Notes under the pieces: model-generated
What the model saw: the letters and a program-made list of their open reading frames with translations, nothing else
Database searches by the model: none
What the model was told of the DNA's origin: nothing
Assembly: GCF_000373105.1 (NCBI RefSeq)
Contig: NZ_KB890458.1
Span: forward strand, 124,001 to 188,000
From: Neolewinella persica DSM 23188
GTDB taxonomy: Bacteria; Bacteroidota; Bacteroidia; Chitinophagales; Saprospiraceae
Direction of reading: 5' to 3'
DNA: 64,000 bases
Made by a program: the position numbers and the translations under genes
Shown here: positions 16,775-26,153 of the stretch, one piece after another
Layout of the letters: every line of letters starts with the position of its first letter
Position numbering within the stretch: position 1 is the stretch's first letter

Positions 16775-19700
16775 ATGAAGGAAAGATACCGAGAATATGC
16801 GGGAAGCTGTTTTTTACCAGTACTGTTGCTGATCGCAATAGCTTTACCTGCTTTTGTGACAGCGCAGGAAGACAACCTGTATGTTGAGCGTATTGGCTCT
16901 CAGGAGGGCTTGTCCGCCAATTACGTCACGAGTATTTTCCAGGACGATGACGGCTATATTTGGTTCGGCACCTTTGGCGGACTTAACCGATATGATGGTT
17001 ATGAGATCAAGGAATTTACGCCTAATCCTCAGGTGCCCGGTTCCATCAGCGGTATTCGTGTTTTTACGATTACGGATGATAAGGAAGGTAACCTTTGGGT
17101 AGGCACTACGGGCAAAGGGCTGAATTTCTATGACCGCTCCACCAATAAGTTTCGAGTAATTCAACATGATCCGGAGGATCAAAGCTCCCTACTTAGCAAT
17201 ACCATTTCGCACCTCGCTTCTGATCAACGTAACCGGATGTGGGTCGCAACTAATGAAGGGCTTAGTGTATTGGACTTGTCTGAATTTAAGGAAAATGAAA
17301 AACCAGCGTTTCAACACTTTCAACTTGATGACGAAATAGAAAGGCAATTTATTCAAACGGTTTTTATAGATGATTCAGGTAATATATGGGCTTCTTCCCG
17401 CCGATATCTTTACCGAGCTTTGGATAGTGATAAACCTGTGTTTAAGAGGATCTCTAACCTGGGTTTTACTGACACACCAATTGAATCTATTGTACAAGCT
17501 GCTAGTGGAGAGTTGTTAGTGGCTGGTGGCGCCGGGCTTTTTCAACAAAACGCACCGGGTAGTGAGGAATTTACCAAGGTTGGGTATTTAACCAGCATTT
17601 CCACCATGGCTTACGACAAGCGAACTGATCAACTTTGGGTCGGTGCAGCGTCCGGGTTGCACAAATTTGCCATTGGCAGGAACGGTGAGACTCCGGTAAA
17701 AATGAGCCATTATCATTACAATCCGCAAGACCCTAAAAGCCTGAGTGGGGATGATGTAACTGCCTTATTTATAGATGAATCAAGAGTAGTTTGGGCCGGC
17801 ACCAGTGGAGGAGGCGTCAGTAAATTCGATCCTTTACGAAAAAAGTTTTATCACCATAAGAATTCCTCTGGTACCTACAGCTTGTCTGGAAATACCATTC
17901 GTGCCGTATATCAAGATGCTGCTGAGCAGGTCTGGGTTGGGTCAGACGGTGGAGGGCTAAATAAGAGTACCACTAAACTGGTCCCTAATGAGGAGTCAAC
18001 CTTTCGACACTACTCCGTTCCAAATCGGGTTTACGCTATCCTGGAGGTAAATAACGAGATTGAACATGCGATGTATTTCGGGTCGGCAAGCGGACCTGGA
18101 ATGTTCAGGAAAAACCTGAAAGTGGCTAACTCTGATATTGAACCACTCCGGGAGATGGCCGGATCGGTTTTTTCCTTGTTGGAGGATCGCCGGGGATCAA
18201 TTTGGGTTGGCACGTATTCGGAAGGTCTTTTCCGTTGGGACCCCGATAAGAATGAGCCTGGTGGCTACCGGAAAACGTCCATCGGTTTTGCAGAAGACCA
18301 GGAAGGAGCGTTGCCGAACCATATAATCAGGAGCCTGAAGGAAGATAAATCTGGTAATATTTGGATCGGAACCGGGGGAGGACTGGTATTACTCAGAGCC
18401 GAAGATGCATTGAGCGATCACCCGCAGTTAACGGTGTTTAGAAGTATTCCTGGAGATAGTACTTCTCTTAGCAACGACTACATCCTGCCGATATATGTGG
18501 CAAAGGATGGTAACATCTGGGTAGGTACTTTCGGCGGCGGACTCAATCGTTTTCTCCCCCCTACGGAAGGAGAAAAGGCACGCTTTAAATCTTACGGGGA
18601 GAAGGAAGGGCTCATTAATGGCGTGATTAAAGATATTCTCGAGGATGAAAGCGGGCATTTGTGGATCAGTTCAAATAATGGAATCAGCCGTTTTAATCCA
18701 GAAGATGATACTTTTGAAAATTTTGATGTGAATGATGGTCTCCAGGGAGATGAGTTTGGTGAGCTGGCAGCCTTCCAGCAGCAGGACGGAACCATGATTT
18801 TTGGCGGAGTAAACGGCCTTTCCGTTTTTAGCCCTCAGGCCATTAAACCTAATCCTATTCTGGCTAAGCCGATGATTACGGGAATGAGTATCCTGAATAA
18901 ACCCATTGAGGTAGGGGAGAGCCGTGATGGCAGAATCGTATTGCCTCAACAATTTGGAACGTTAGACAAAATAGAACTCGATTATCACCAAAACAGCCTC
19001 TCTTTTGACTTGGCTGCTTTGCACTTCGCCACACCGAAGAAGAACAGCTTTGCCTATAAACTAGATGGCTGGGATGATGATTGGATTTACACCACGGCAG
19101 ACCAACGGAGTGCTACGTACACTAATCTCCCTCATCGCTCTTACACTTTCATGTTGAAAGTAAGTAACAGCGACCAGGTTTGGAACGAGGAAATTTTGAA
19201 ACTCGGAGTAGTCATTCATCCTCCTTTCTGGAAGACTACGATTGCCTATATTTTTTACGGCTTACTGTTTCTCGGATTCCTCTACCTAATCCGCCGCTAT
19301 TCAATCATTGACATCAAAGAGAAGAACCTGATTCAACTTAAGAAAGTCGACCAGGAAAAAACGGAAGAATTGAACCAGTTGAAGCTCCAGTTTTTTACGA
19401 ATATCTCCCATGAGTTCCGTACGCCGCTAACCCTGATTGCAGGCCCGTTGGAAAACCTTATTCGTAACCAGTCCAGTATCGCGCCAGACCAACGTAACCA
19501 ATACTATCACCTGATGTATAAGAACTCAAAGTACCTCCTTCGGCTGGTGAATGAGTTGCTTGACTTCCGGCGCCTTGATCAGGGGCAGCTGAGTTTGCGG
19601 GTGAGTAAAAACGATGTCGTTAATTATATTGAAGAGACTGTAGCGCCGTTTGAATTTTTAGCCACAAAAAAGCAGATAGACTTCGAGGTGAAGGCTGAAG

Positions 19701-21037
19701 AACGGCCCATTACCACCTGGTTTGCGCCCGAAGCATTAGAGAAGATTCTATTTAACCTGCTGTCAAATGCCTTTAAATTCACTCCAGAAGGTGGTGCCAT
19801 AGAAGTTGCCATTAGTAAAACGACCGCTGATGACCGTCGTTTTAAAACTCATTTACCGGGCTATGGGGCATTACTGATCACCGTGAAAGATACCGGTATA
19901 GGTATACCTTCAAAACAACTGAAAAGGGTCTTTGACCGATTTTATAAAAGTACCCAGGCAGAAACTGCTAATCGGGAAGGTGCAGGAATTGGTCTGGCGT
20001 ACACCAAGAGCCTTGTTGATCGTCATCACGGCCTTATCGACGTGGTAAGTAAACCTGGTGAAGGAACTACTTTTTACCTGCGTTTTGCCTTGGATAAGTC
20101 CGTATACCACCGCTCAGAAATAGAGCAACGAGACCTGGATAACTATACTCCCCAAGCTGATCCGGTAGATTATTTTATGCCAGATGAGCAAATTTCAGAC
20201 GATGAACTGAACGAACTTCAACTGCATACCAACCGGCTTGTTGAAAAAGAGGATGCTGAAAATACGCCGATTCTGCTGTACATAGATGACAACCCTGATC
20301 TGCGTAATTATATCCGTCAGAGCTTCTCTAATGACTTCAGGGTAATTGCCGCCGACGGTGGCGAATCCGGCCTCGAACTAGCCAGAACGTCTTCTCCTGA
20401 CATCATTATCACGGACGTCATGATGCCGGGGATCGATGGAATGGAAGTATTGGAAACCTTGAAGAATGATCCACTGACGAGTCATATTCCGGTTATTATG
20501 CTGACGGCAAAAGACACCGAAGAGGGCAGGCTGGAAGGGCTCAAGTACGGAGCAGATGGCTACGTTACTAAACCGTTCAACTATGAAGCACTCCAATTAC
20601 AAATTATCAACATCGTGCAGCACCGGGACATCCTGCGGAACCGTTTCCGCCGGGAGGTGATTACAGAGCCGGCAGAAGTGACGGTCACGGACTCCGATGA
20701 AATATTCCTCCGCCAGGCGATGGACATCGTGGAGGATAATATGTCGAACACAGAATTCAGTGTAGATCAACTGGTGAAAGAAATGGGTGTTTCGCGGAGC
20801 AAACTGTACCTGAAACTCAAGGCGCTTACCGGGCAGTCATCCAGCGAATTCGTCCGGACAGTCCGATTGAAACGAGCCGTTCAATTATTGGAAAACAGTA
20901 ACTACTCCGTAAAGGAAGTGATGTACATGACCGGCTTCAATACTGCCAGCTATTTCTCCAAATGTTTCAAGCGTCAATTTGGAATCGTGCCAAGTGAGTA
21001 TGTACGGCAAGAGAAGCGGGCGCGGATGGAAGAGTAG
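16775..21037 (+). CDS. Hybrid two-component system sensor/regulator (HTCS)
   Basis: 1420 aa from the ATG at 16775; a TTG at 16730 would be the only longer start. Signal anchor about 10-32. A two-part periplasmic beta-propeller (about 35-700) has repeated GLSxNxVxxIxQDxxGxIWxGTxxGLNRYD-type units. It is followed by a Y_Y_Y domain (about 728-808), one membrane helix (about 820-842), HisKA with HEFRTPLTLI (His about 878), HATPase with LSNAFKFTPEGG, a receiver with DVMMPGIDG (Asp about 1214), and a C-terminal AraC HTH. HTCS proteins sense oligosaccharide breakdown products and activate polysaccharide loci. Its closest glycan gene is the GH16 downstream, so agar or porphyran fragments are the likely ligand (inference). 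Confidence 0.95.
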   Translation: MKERYREYAGSCFLPVLLLIAIALPAFVTAQEDNLYVERIGSQEGLSANYVTSIFQDDDGYIWFGTFGGLNRYDGYEIKEFTPNPQVPGSISGIRVFTITDDKEGNLWVGTTGKGLNFYDRSTNKFRVIQHDPEDQSSLLSNTISHLASDQRNRMWVATNEGLSVLDLSEFKENEKPAFQHFQLDDEIERQFIQTVFIDDSGNIWASSRRYLYRALDSDKPVFKRISNLGFTDTPIESIVQAASGELLVAGGAGLFQQNAPGSEEFTKVGYLTSISTMAYDKRTDQLWVGAASGLHKFAIGRNGETPVKMSHYHYNPQDPKSLSGDDVTALFIDESRVVWAGTSGGGVSKFDPLRKKFYHHKNSSGTYSLSGNTIRAVYQDAAEQVWVGSDGGGLNKSTTKLVPNEESTFRHYSVPNRVYAILEVNNEIEHAMYFGSASGPGMFRKNLKVANSDIEPLREMAGSVFSLLEDRRGSIWVGTYSEGLFRWDPDKNEPGGYRKTSIGFAEDQEGALPNHIIRSLKEDKSGNIWIGTGGGLVLLRAEDALSDHPQLTVFRSIPGDSTSLSNDYILPIYVAKDGNIWVGTFGGGLNRFLPPTEGEKARFKSYGEKEGLINGVIKDILEDESGHLWISSNNGISRFNPEDDTFENFDVNDGLQGDEFGELAAFQQQDGTMIFGGVNGLSVFSPQAIKPNPILAKPMITGMSILNKPIEVGESRDGRIVLPQQFGTLDKIELDYHQNSLSFDLAALHFATPKKNSFAYKLDGWDDDWIYTTADQRSATYTNLPHRSYTFMLKVSNSDQVWNEEILKLGVVIHPPFWKTTIAYIFYGLLFLGFLYLIRRYSIIDIKEKNLIQLKKVDQEKTEELNQLKLQFFTNISHEFRTPLTLIAGPLENLIRNQSSIAPDQRNQYYHLMYKNSKYLLRLVNELLDFRRLDQGQLSLRVSKNDVVNYIEETVAPFEFLATKKQIDFEVKAEERPITTWFAPEALEKILFNLLSNAFKFTPEGGAIEVAISKTTADDRRFKTHLPGYGALLITVKDTGIGIPSKQLKRVFDRFYKSTQAETANREGAGIGLAYTKSLVDRHHGLIDVVSKPGEGTTFYLRFALDKSVYHRSEIEQRDLDNYTPQADPVDYFMPDEQISDDELNELQLHTNRLVEKEDAENTPILLYIDDNPDLRNYIRQSFSNDFRVIAADGGESGLELARTSSPDIIITDVMMPGIDGMEVLETLKNDPLTSHIPVIMLTAKDTEEGRLEGLKYGADGYVTKPFNYEALQLQIINIVQHRDILRNRFRREVITEPAEVTVTDSDEIFLRQAMDIVEDNMSNTEFSVDQLVKEMGVSRSKLYLKLKALTGQSSSEFVRTVRLKRAVQLLENSNYSVKEVMYMTGFNTASYFSKCFKRQFGIVPSEYVRQEKRARMEE

Positions 21038-21484
21038 GGGACAGTACCCAGGATTCAGTAGTTAGGAGCCAGGAGCCAGTGTTCGGGATTCAGGAGCCAG
21101 TATTCAGGGCTCAGGGATTAGTACTCGTAGGACAATTATCAGAAACCGTTTTCATCCGAGAAGGCTGGAACACCGTGCACGATGGAAGGATAATAATCGG
21201 ATTGATCGCCGGGGTTCCGCTTAGCCAGATCAAGAAGAGACACGCTTGAGGATGAGCCTATTCGTCATCTTAAGCTGCCCACTAACCTTGGTTGCTGAAC
21301 CCTGAGTACAAATACCTTGTCCCTAAAACCATTTGTCCTATCCATTTATCAATGTCTGCTTCTCTGGCCTGACGGCGCAAATTACTTTTGGTACTCAGCC
21401 AACCCCATCCTTATGCGCCTACAAAAACTGCTTATAAAACTTCTCTTTGCACCCGCGGCCCCGCCCTTAAAATCGCTTAACCCC
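21038..21484. other. Spacer with short direct repeats and one dispersed repeat copy
   Basis: About 21045-21125 contains loose repeats of CAGGATTCAG and CAGGAGCCAGT. The dispersed repeat lies at 21446-21466. No supported gene. Confidence 0.6.
21446..21466 (-). repeat. Dispersed GC-rich repeat, solo copy
   Basis: TTGCACCCGCGGCCCCGCCC with one further 5' T, 18 bp before the GH16 start codon, GC end facing the gene. Confidence 0.85.
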
Positions 21485-22351
21485 ATGATGGTGAAAAACA
21501 ACCTCTTTTACCTGTTGCTCTTCTTTCCACTTGTACTAGGTGCCCAACCGACCTTTCTGGCCGGGGAAGACCCTAAACCGGCGGGCCAAACCTGGATGTC
21601 CGTTCCTGAACTCTCCGATGAGTTTAAGGGTAGGAACATAGATCATACCAAGTGGCAAATTGAGCCAATAGGTAATGACTTTAGTTGGATCGGTCGTCCG
21701 CCTGGTTTGTTCCAGGCAAAGAACATCCGGCAAAAAGGTGGAAAACTAACCGTTGAGGTAGGCGTACTCGACGAACCTACGATAATGAACGGGGATACTT
21801 TCCTTTACTACGGTGGCATCGTTCGTTCCTGGAATCCCGGAACTCATGGCCTTTATTACGAGGCCAGGATTAAAGCGAACCATACGGAGATGTCGACCAC
21901 CTTCTGGCTTATGTCTAAATACGATTGTGAGCAAAAGCAGGAACTCGACATCCTGGAGTGTGTTGGGGCGGTATCTCCACTGAAAGCAGATTGGGTGAAG
22001 AATTGGGACCAGATTTTCCATTCCAACGCCATCCACCGTAAGACGGAATGTAACCCGGAGCCCACCCAGATTCAAGCGCAGATGACCCCCGAAACGAAGA
22101 ACTGGGAGCGATACTATGTTTATGGCTGCTGGTGGAAATCACCCGATGAACTCCGGTTTTATCTGGATGGAAAATACGTTTACTCCATCAAGCCCAGTAT
22201 CGGCTTTAACATGCCTGCTTATCTGCATATGGCGATCGAAACCTATGATTGGAACCCCGTTCCGGCCGACGGTGGTGTTCTGGCCAGAATGAACAAAAAA
22301 GGGCGGACTACCAGCTACGATTGGATCAGGACCTGGCGGCTGGAAGAGTGA
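21485..22351 (+). CDS. GH16 endo-hydrolase, probable beta-agarase/porphyranase
   Basis: 288 aa from the ATG at 21485 (signal MMVKNNLFYLLLFFPLVLGAQ); upstream sequence in frame only translates the repeat. It is a single GH16 jelly-roll domain. The catalytic motif ExDxxE is ELDILE (E153, D155, E158), the retaining nucleophile/acid-base set. The scaffold (LSDEFKG, DHTKW, GLYYEARIKAN, TTFWLMS, WWKSPDELRFYLDGKYV, YLHMAIETYDW) is that of marine agarase/porphyranase GH16 groups rather than laminarinases. It cuts internal beta-1,4 bonds of red-algal galactan outside the cytoplasm. Exact substrate (agarose, porphyran or carrageenan) not provable here. No T9SS tail. Confidence 0.85.
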   Translation: MMVKNNLFYLLLFFPLVLGAQPTFLAGEDPKPAGQTWMSVPELSDEFKGRNIDHTKWQIEPIGNDFSWIGRPPGLFQAKNIRQKGGKLTVEVGVLDEPTIMNGDTFLYYGGIVRSWNPGTHGLYYEARIKANHTEMSTTFWLMSKYDCEQKQELDILECVGAVSPLKADWVKNWDQIFHSNAIHRKTECNPEPTQIQAQMTPETKNWERYYVYGCWWKSPDELRFYLDGKYVYSIKPSIGFNMPAYLHMAIETYDWNPVPADGGVLARMNKKGRTTSYDWIRTWRLEE

Positions 22352-22572
22352 TTTTGGGTGGCAGGCTTAAACGCTCAATCCACAAACTGGAGCCAGCTTA
22401 TTTTTAGGGATCAGTACTGCTGGAATTGAAACTCCCCGGGCAAATCGACTTTGATGGCATCAGTCTGGTGCCCTGTTGCGTGCCGAAAAGGAAGTTTAGT
22501 AGCCCGCATGTCTTCACCGAACACAAGGCTAAATTATAAGTGACAAGGTAATGACCAATAATAAAAGAATAA

Positions 22573-22595
22573 AAGACCTTTTAGTCTTATATTTG
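22573..22595 (+). promoter_or_regulatory. Promoter and probable operator of the Rrf2 cassette
   Basis: TATATTTG (22588-22595) matches the Bacteroidota -7 element TAnnTTTG. AAGAC-ctttta-GTCTT (22573-22588) is an inverted repeat overlapping it, and AATAAAAG is directly repeated just upstream. This placement suits autoregulation by the Rrf2 protein. The start codon follows 28 bp later. Confidence 0.55.
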
Positions 22596-22623
22596 CACTT
22601 TACTTAAAAATTAACCCGGAAAT

Positions 22624-23049
22624 ATGTTCTCCAACGGCTGCGAATACGGTATCAGAGCTTTGACTATCATCGGTCGGGCAAGCAAGGAAGACCGTAAGGT
22701 TGGCATCAAGGAAATTTGCCGGTTGGCCAAAACTCCAGAATCTTTCACGGCAAAAATTATGCAGAACCTGGTCCGCAGAGGAATCCTGGATTCGCAGAAA
22801 GGCCCTGCCGGAGGGTTCTACATCTCAAAAGACCTGGACAGTATTACCCTTTACGACATCGTGGAGGCGATCGATGGTACGGGGGTCTTTGTCAGCTGCG
22901 GGTTGGGCTTAGCGCATTGCGATGCCTCACGGCCCTGTCCGTTGCACGATAAGTTTGCTTCGGTCCGGCAAGAGCTTAAGGCAATGTGTAAAAGCAATAC
23001 CCTGAACGATCTGCTTTCGGGCTTACATGATCAAGTTTATAAACGTTAA
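22624..23049 (+). CDS. Rrf2 family regulator with Fe-S cysteine triad (NsrR/IscR-like)
   Basis: 141 aa. N-terminal winged HTH (CEYGIRALTIIGRAS, VGIKEICRLAKTPESFTAKIMQNLVRRGIL) with the GGF wing. Cys92, Cys99 and Cys105 (SCGLGLAHCDASRPCPLH) have the spacing class used to hold an Fe-S cluster in NsrR, IscR and RsrR. First of three tight genes with a cupin and a truncated hemoglobin. A nitric oxide or redox sensing role is a reasonable inference from this context. Confidence 0.9.
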   Translation: MFSNGCEYGIRALTIIGRASKEDRKVGIKEICRLAKTPESFTAKIMQNLVRRGILDSQKGPAGGFYISKDLDSITLYDIVEAIDGTGVFVSCGLGLAHCDASRPCPLHDKFASVRQELKAMCKSNTLNDLLSGLHDQVYKR

Positions 23050-23066
23050 ATCAAAAGAATAAAGTT

Positions 23067-23402
23067 ATGTCTACACCAGGAAACGAACAGCTATTTAGTA
23101 ATGAAGAGCCGACAAAACGGCGGGTCAAAATCAAGCCTGTCGTCACTACAGATGAGGCTAAAGTGATCAGTATTTCTGGAGGCCCGGGAGATGCCCTCGA
23201 CCGGCATAAGGTAAATGAGAATGCGCTGCTGCTGGTACGGGAAGGGAGGGTGCAGTATTCAGAAGGAGGAGATCCCATCGAGCTGGGTGAAGGAGAAGGC
23301 CACGGTATCCCGGCGGAGGTTTTCCACCAGGTGACTTGCGTCACTGACGCAGAGGTATTTGTCGTTATCCCAATTCGCGGAAAGATCAAATTTGAACGTT
23401 AA
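23067..23402 (+). CDS. Small cupin-domain protein
   Basis: 111 aa. The single cupin barrel has two short motifs: HKVNENALLLVREGRVQYSEGG (motif 1, with His and Glu), and GEGHGIPAEVFHQVTCVTDAEVFVVIP (motif 2, with His). It can probably bind a metal, but the partner or substrate is unknown. It sits 17 bp after the Rrf2 gene and 4 bp before the hemoglobin gene, so it is co-transcribed and likely acts in the same stress response. Confidence 0.85.
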   Translation: MSTPGNEQLFSNEEPTKRRVKIKPVVTTDEAKVISISGGPGDALDRHKVNENALLLVREGRVQYSEGGDPIELGEGEGHGIPAEVFHQVTCVTDAEVFVVIPIRGKIKFER

Positions 23403-23406
23403 GACC

Positions 23407-23799
23407 ATGCAGGACATCACCAATAAAGCAGACATCAAAGTCTTTGTAGATGGCTTTTACGGTAAAGTGAGGATGGATCCCACGATCGGACCTGTCTTCG
23501 CCGCCGCCATCAAACCAGATCAATGGCCTGCTCACCTGGAGCGGATGTACGGGTTCTGGAACACGATCCTCTTTGCCCAAATCGATTATCGGGGAAACCC
23601 CTTTGCAAAACATGCCACCTTGCCCCTGGAGCACCGGCATTTCGAACGTTGGCTGGCGCTATTGGCAGAAACGCTTGACGAAAACTTCGCCGGTACAAAA
23701 GTCGACGAGGTGAAATGGCGCGCAGCGCAGATGGCCATGACTTTTGAGGCGAAACTCGAACACATCCGGAAACGGGGCCCGCAAACTAACCTAATTTAG
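23407..23799 (+). CDS. Group III truncated hemoglobin
   Basis: 130 aa from the ATG at 23407; an upstream in-frame ATG at 23359 lies inside the cupin gene. Group III features: FVDGFYGKVRMDP (Tyr B10 at about 18), FWNTILF, YRGNPFAKHATLP with the proximal heme His F8 at 69, and HFERWLALLAETLDENFAG. Such globins bind O2 and NO; with an Rrf2-type sensor upstream, nitric-oxide or reactive-oxygen handling is plausible. Confidence 0.92.
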   Translation: MQDITNKADIKVFVDGFYGKVRMDPTIGPVFAAAIKPDQWPAHLERMYGFWNTILFAQIDYRGNPFAKHATLPLEHRHFERWLALLAETLDENFAGTKVDEVKWRAAQMAMTFEAKLEHIRKRGPQTNLI

Positions 23800-23820
23800 T
23801 AGTGCATTGTCGGTAGTCTA

Positions 23821-23864
23821 GTAGTTCATAGTTCCGCAAATCGTCTGCAGGAACTATGAACTAC
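23821..23864. terminator. Hairpin after the Rrf2-cupin-globin cassette
   Basis: GTAGTTCATAGTTCC pairs perfectly with GGAACTATGAACTAC over 15 bp. The stem shares TAGTTCATAGTT with the hairpin at 14011. Confidence 0.7.
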
Positions 23865-23891
23865 CGACTAATAAACTATGAACGAATAAAC

Positions 23892-24281
23892 ATGACCCTA
23901 AATCAAGTAACCTTCCCTTCACTAGACCTGAGCCTTGCCGTCCCGTTTTACCAACAACTGGGCTTAGAACTCATCGTAGAGGCAATGCCGCATTATGCCA
24001 GGTTTGCGTGCCCAGACGGAGGCTCGACCTTTTCTGTGCATAAGGTTGGTGCCTTACCCGTAGGAGAAGGCACATTTATCTATTTTGAATGTGCAGACCT
24101 TGACGAAAGGTGTGCGGCCCTGGTCAAAGCGGGCATTACTTTTGATGAACCCCCGTCTGACAGAGATTGGCTGTGGCGGGAGGCCCGTTTGCGCGATCCG
24201 GATGGGAACCGGCTGATCTTGTTTTGGGGCGGAGAGAATCGGTTGAACCCGCCCTGGAGGGTTGGGAAGCGCGAGGCTTAG
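23892..24281 (+). CDS. VOC (glyoxalase/bleomycin-resistance fold) protein
   Basis: 129 aa from the ATG at 23892; the longer frame would start inside the hairpin. Typical VOC opening (MTLNQVTFPSLDLSLAVPFYQQLGLELIVE), FECADLDERCAALVKAG and the ending LRDPDGNRLILFWGGENR with a metal-ligand Glu. It could be an isomerase, dioxygenase or resistance protein. Cytoplasmic, no partner evident. Confidence 0.85.
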   Translation: MTLNQVTFPSLDLSLAVPFYQQLGLELIVEAMPHYARFACPDGGSTFSVHKVGALPVGEGTFIYFECADLDERCAALVKAGITFDEPPSDRDWLWREARLRDPDGNRLILFWGGENRLNPPWRVGKREA

Positions 24282-24334
24282 ACCTTAGATATGGAGCGAG
24301 CGCTCCTGATCCCATTCGTACATCGGCAGTATAA

Positions 24335-25867
24335 TTAAGGATCCACAATTTGGACCTGACCATCCGTCCGCAGCTTGCCGGCCCTGATGGAAGTATAACG
24401 GGCCAGCATATTTTCAACCCTGTCGGCGTACTTCGCCTGATCAATAAGGTCGCCTTCCGGCTTCTCTTCCACATTATCTCTAAGGTTGTAGAGGGAGACC
24501 GGTTTGATCTCAACGCCTTCCCTATCAGACTGCATGATGAGTTTCCAGTCTCCATCCCGAAAGATGACTTTCCGGTCGGTACCTCCCTGAATCATCAGGT
24601 AATCACGGGAAGGAGCATTCGGTTCGCCGAGCAGCGTACCCAGGAAGTTATAGGAATCCATACCCTGGTGCGCGGCCAGGGACTGATTGGTGATGGCGGC
24701 CAGCGTGGCCATAATGTCGGTCCCGGAAACAAGATCAGGCGCAAAAATAGCTGCGGGTATATGACCTGGCCACGAGGCGATGAACGGAACCCGATGTCCG
24801 CCTTCAAAGCTTTGGTTTTTCCCGCCGCGGTAAATGGCCGGAGAGTTGTGCCCGGCTTTTATACTTTCTCCCCTCAGCAAGCCGCCGTTGTCGGAGGTAA
24901 AAATGAACAGTGTCTCGTTGGCAATACCTTTCTCCGCAAGCGCTTTGAGGATGAGGCCTACCTGGAGGTCAAGTTCTTTGACCATGTCAAGATGATAGCT
25001 CGGTGTGGTTCCCCGTACGGCCTCTCCGTCCAGCACCATCGGTGGGGTATGAGGTAAGTGCACTGCCTGGCTACAGTAATACATAAACAGGGGGCGGTCA
25101 TTAGCCGCCGTTTTGATGTAATTGACAGCTTTGTTTACCAGCAGTGGGCCCATGTCGAACGCATTCCAGTTGGAGTCCCCCAGGCCTTCCTCCTTGTCCA
25201 GTTTAAAGCCGAAGCGATCGACAGATTGCTGCGCTACTTCCGTGATTTTGGAGGCAGGATACAATGGCATCCAGACATCGTTTTCGTAGACAGCGTACGG
25301 GACATTCTGGATGCCGGCAGGAAATACCAGGCTATAGTCAAAGCCTTGTTCCAATGGCCCTGCTCCAACTATGCGTGAAACGTCAACGTTCAACTGAGCC
25401 TTCGAACGATCCGACTGGCGGTAGATTTCCTTAGTTTCTTTGCGGTAATAATCACCACCCATGTGCCACTTACCCAGGAAGGCCGTCTGGTAGCCTGCCT
25501 GCCGCATCAGCTTGCCGAGCGTCATGTCAGTATCCTTGATGGGGCTTTCCTGGTAGGCTCCCCAAACGCCCCAGGGCGCGTAGCTGTGGTAGGTGTTATT
25601 TCCTGTCATGATCGCGTAACGGGAGGGTGCGCAAAGGGCATTGGGCGAATGAGCGTCCGAAAAAGAAGTACCGGACGCCATTAGCCGGTCCAGGTTGGGT
25701 GTTTCAACGACGACCTTTTCACCCAGTAAGCGGCGGTAGCCGGAAAGGTCGCCCGGGCCGATGTCGTCGGCCAAAATAACTACTACGTTTGGCAGCCCGG
25801 ATTGGGCTGACTGGACTGCGGGTAGCAATAGAAAAAACGGGAGTAGGAAAAGGAGCAGAATTCTCAT
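24335..25867 (-). CDS. Formylglycine-dependent sulfatase (S1 family)
   Basis: 510 aa with a signal peptide (MRILLLFLLPFFLLLPAVQSAQS). Metal-binding Asp pair in ILADDIGPGD (34-35). The sulfatase signature CAPSRYAIMTG has Cys79 as the residue converted to formylglycine; GKWHMGG and TSDNGG (metal Asp-Asn) complete the active site. Periplasmic. In this context the substrate is likely a sulfated red-algal galactan, for example L-galactose-6-sulfate or a sulfated galactose; the specificity is not readable here. It stands opposite the GH2-like gene, with 286 bp between starts. Confidence 0.92.
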   Translation of the reverse strand: MRILLLFLLPFFLLLPAVQSAQSGLPNVVVILADDIGPGDLSGYRRLLGEKVVVETPNLDRLMASGTSFSDAHSPNALCAPSRYAIMTGNNTYHSYAPWGVWGAYQESPIKDTDMTLGKLMRQAGYQTAFLGKWHMGGDYYRKETKEIYRQSDRSKAQLNVDVSRIVGAGPLEQGFDYSLVFPAGIQNVPYAVYENDVWMPLYPASKITEVAQQSVDRFGFKLDKEEGLGDSNWNAFDMGPLLVNKAVNYIKTAANDRPLFMYYCSQAVHLPHTPPMVLDGEAVRGTTPSYHLDMVKELDLQVGLILKALAEKGIANETLFIFTSDNGGLLRGESIKAGHNSPAIYRGGKNQSFEGGHRVPFIASWPGHIPAAIFAPDLVSGTDIMATLAAITNQSLAAHQGMDSYNFLGTLLGEPNAPSRDYLMIQGGTDRKVIFRDGDWKLIMQSDREGVEIKPVSLYNLRDNVEEKPEGDLIDQAKYADRVENMLARYTSIRAGKLRTDGQVQIVDP

Positions 25868-25916
25868 CGAGATAGTTTTTGGGGCTTATCCAGACCCGCA
25901 GGGTCGTCCGGCTTAG

Positions 25917-25936
25917 CGAGGGGATTTATCCCCTCG
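25917..25936. terminator. Perfect 20-bp palindromic hairpin upstream of the sulfatase
   Basis: CGAGGGGAT-tt-ATCCCCTCG followed by TTTTCGTT on the plus strand. It is terminator-like, but no plus-strand gene runs into it. It may instead act as a 5' leader hairpin of the minus-strand sulfatase mRNA. Confidence 0.5.
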
Positions 25937-26153
25937 TTTTCGTTACGTCCCGGGCGGAACGCCTTCTGGGGCAACTGTATAACGACAATATCGCGCATGA
26001 AGCCCCTCCTCCCAAATCCCAAGGCGCCCAGAAATACCTAAAAGGGATGAATAAACCAGCAGTGTTCCTAATTTAACGGATAGTACAAGCCAGCGGGCTG
26101 GTGGCAGGACATATTTGCTTCCTCAACGTAACACCCATTCAATTCAGTGATTA

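Noticed and set aside
25879-26076. 65-codon frame in the sulfatase/GH2 spacer
   Set aside because: Spans a perfect hairpin, too short, no similarity recognised; kept only as spacer.
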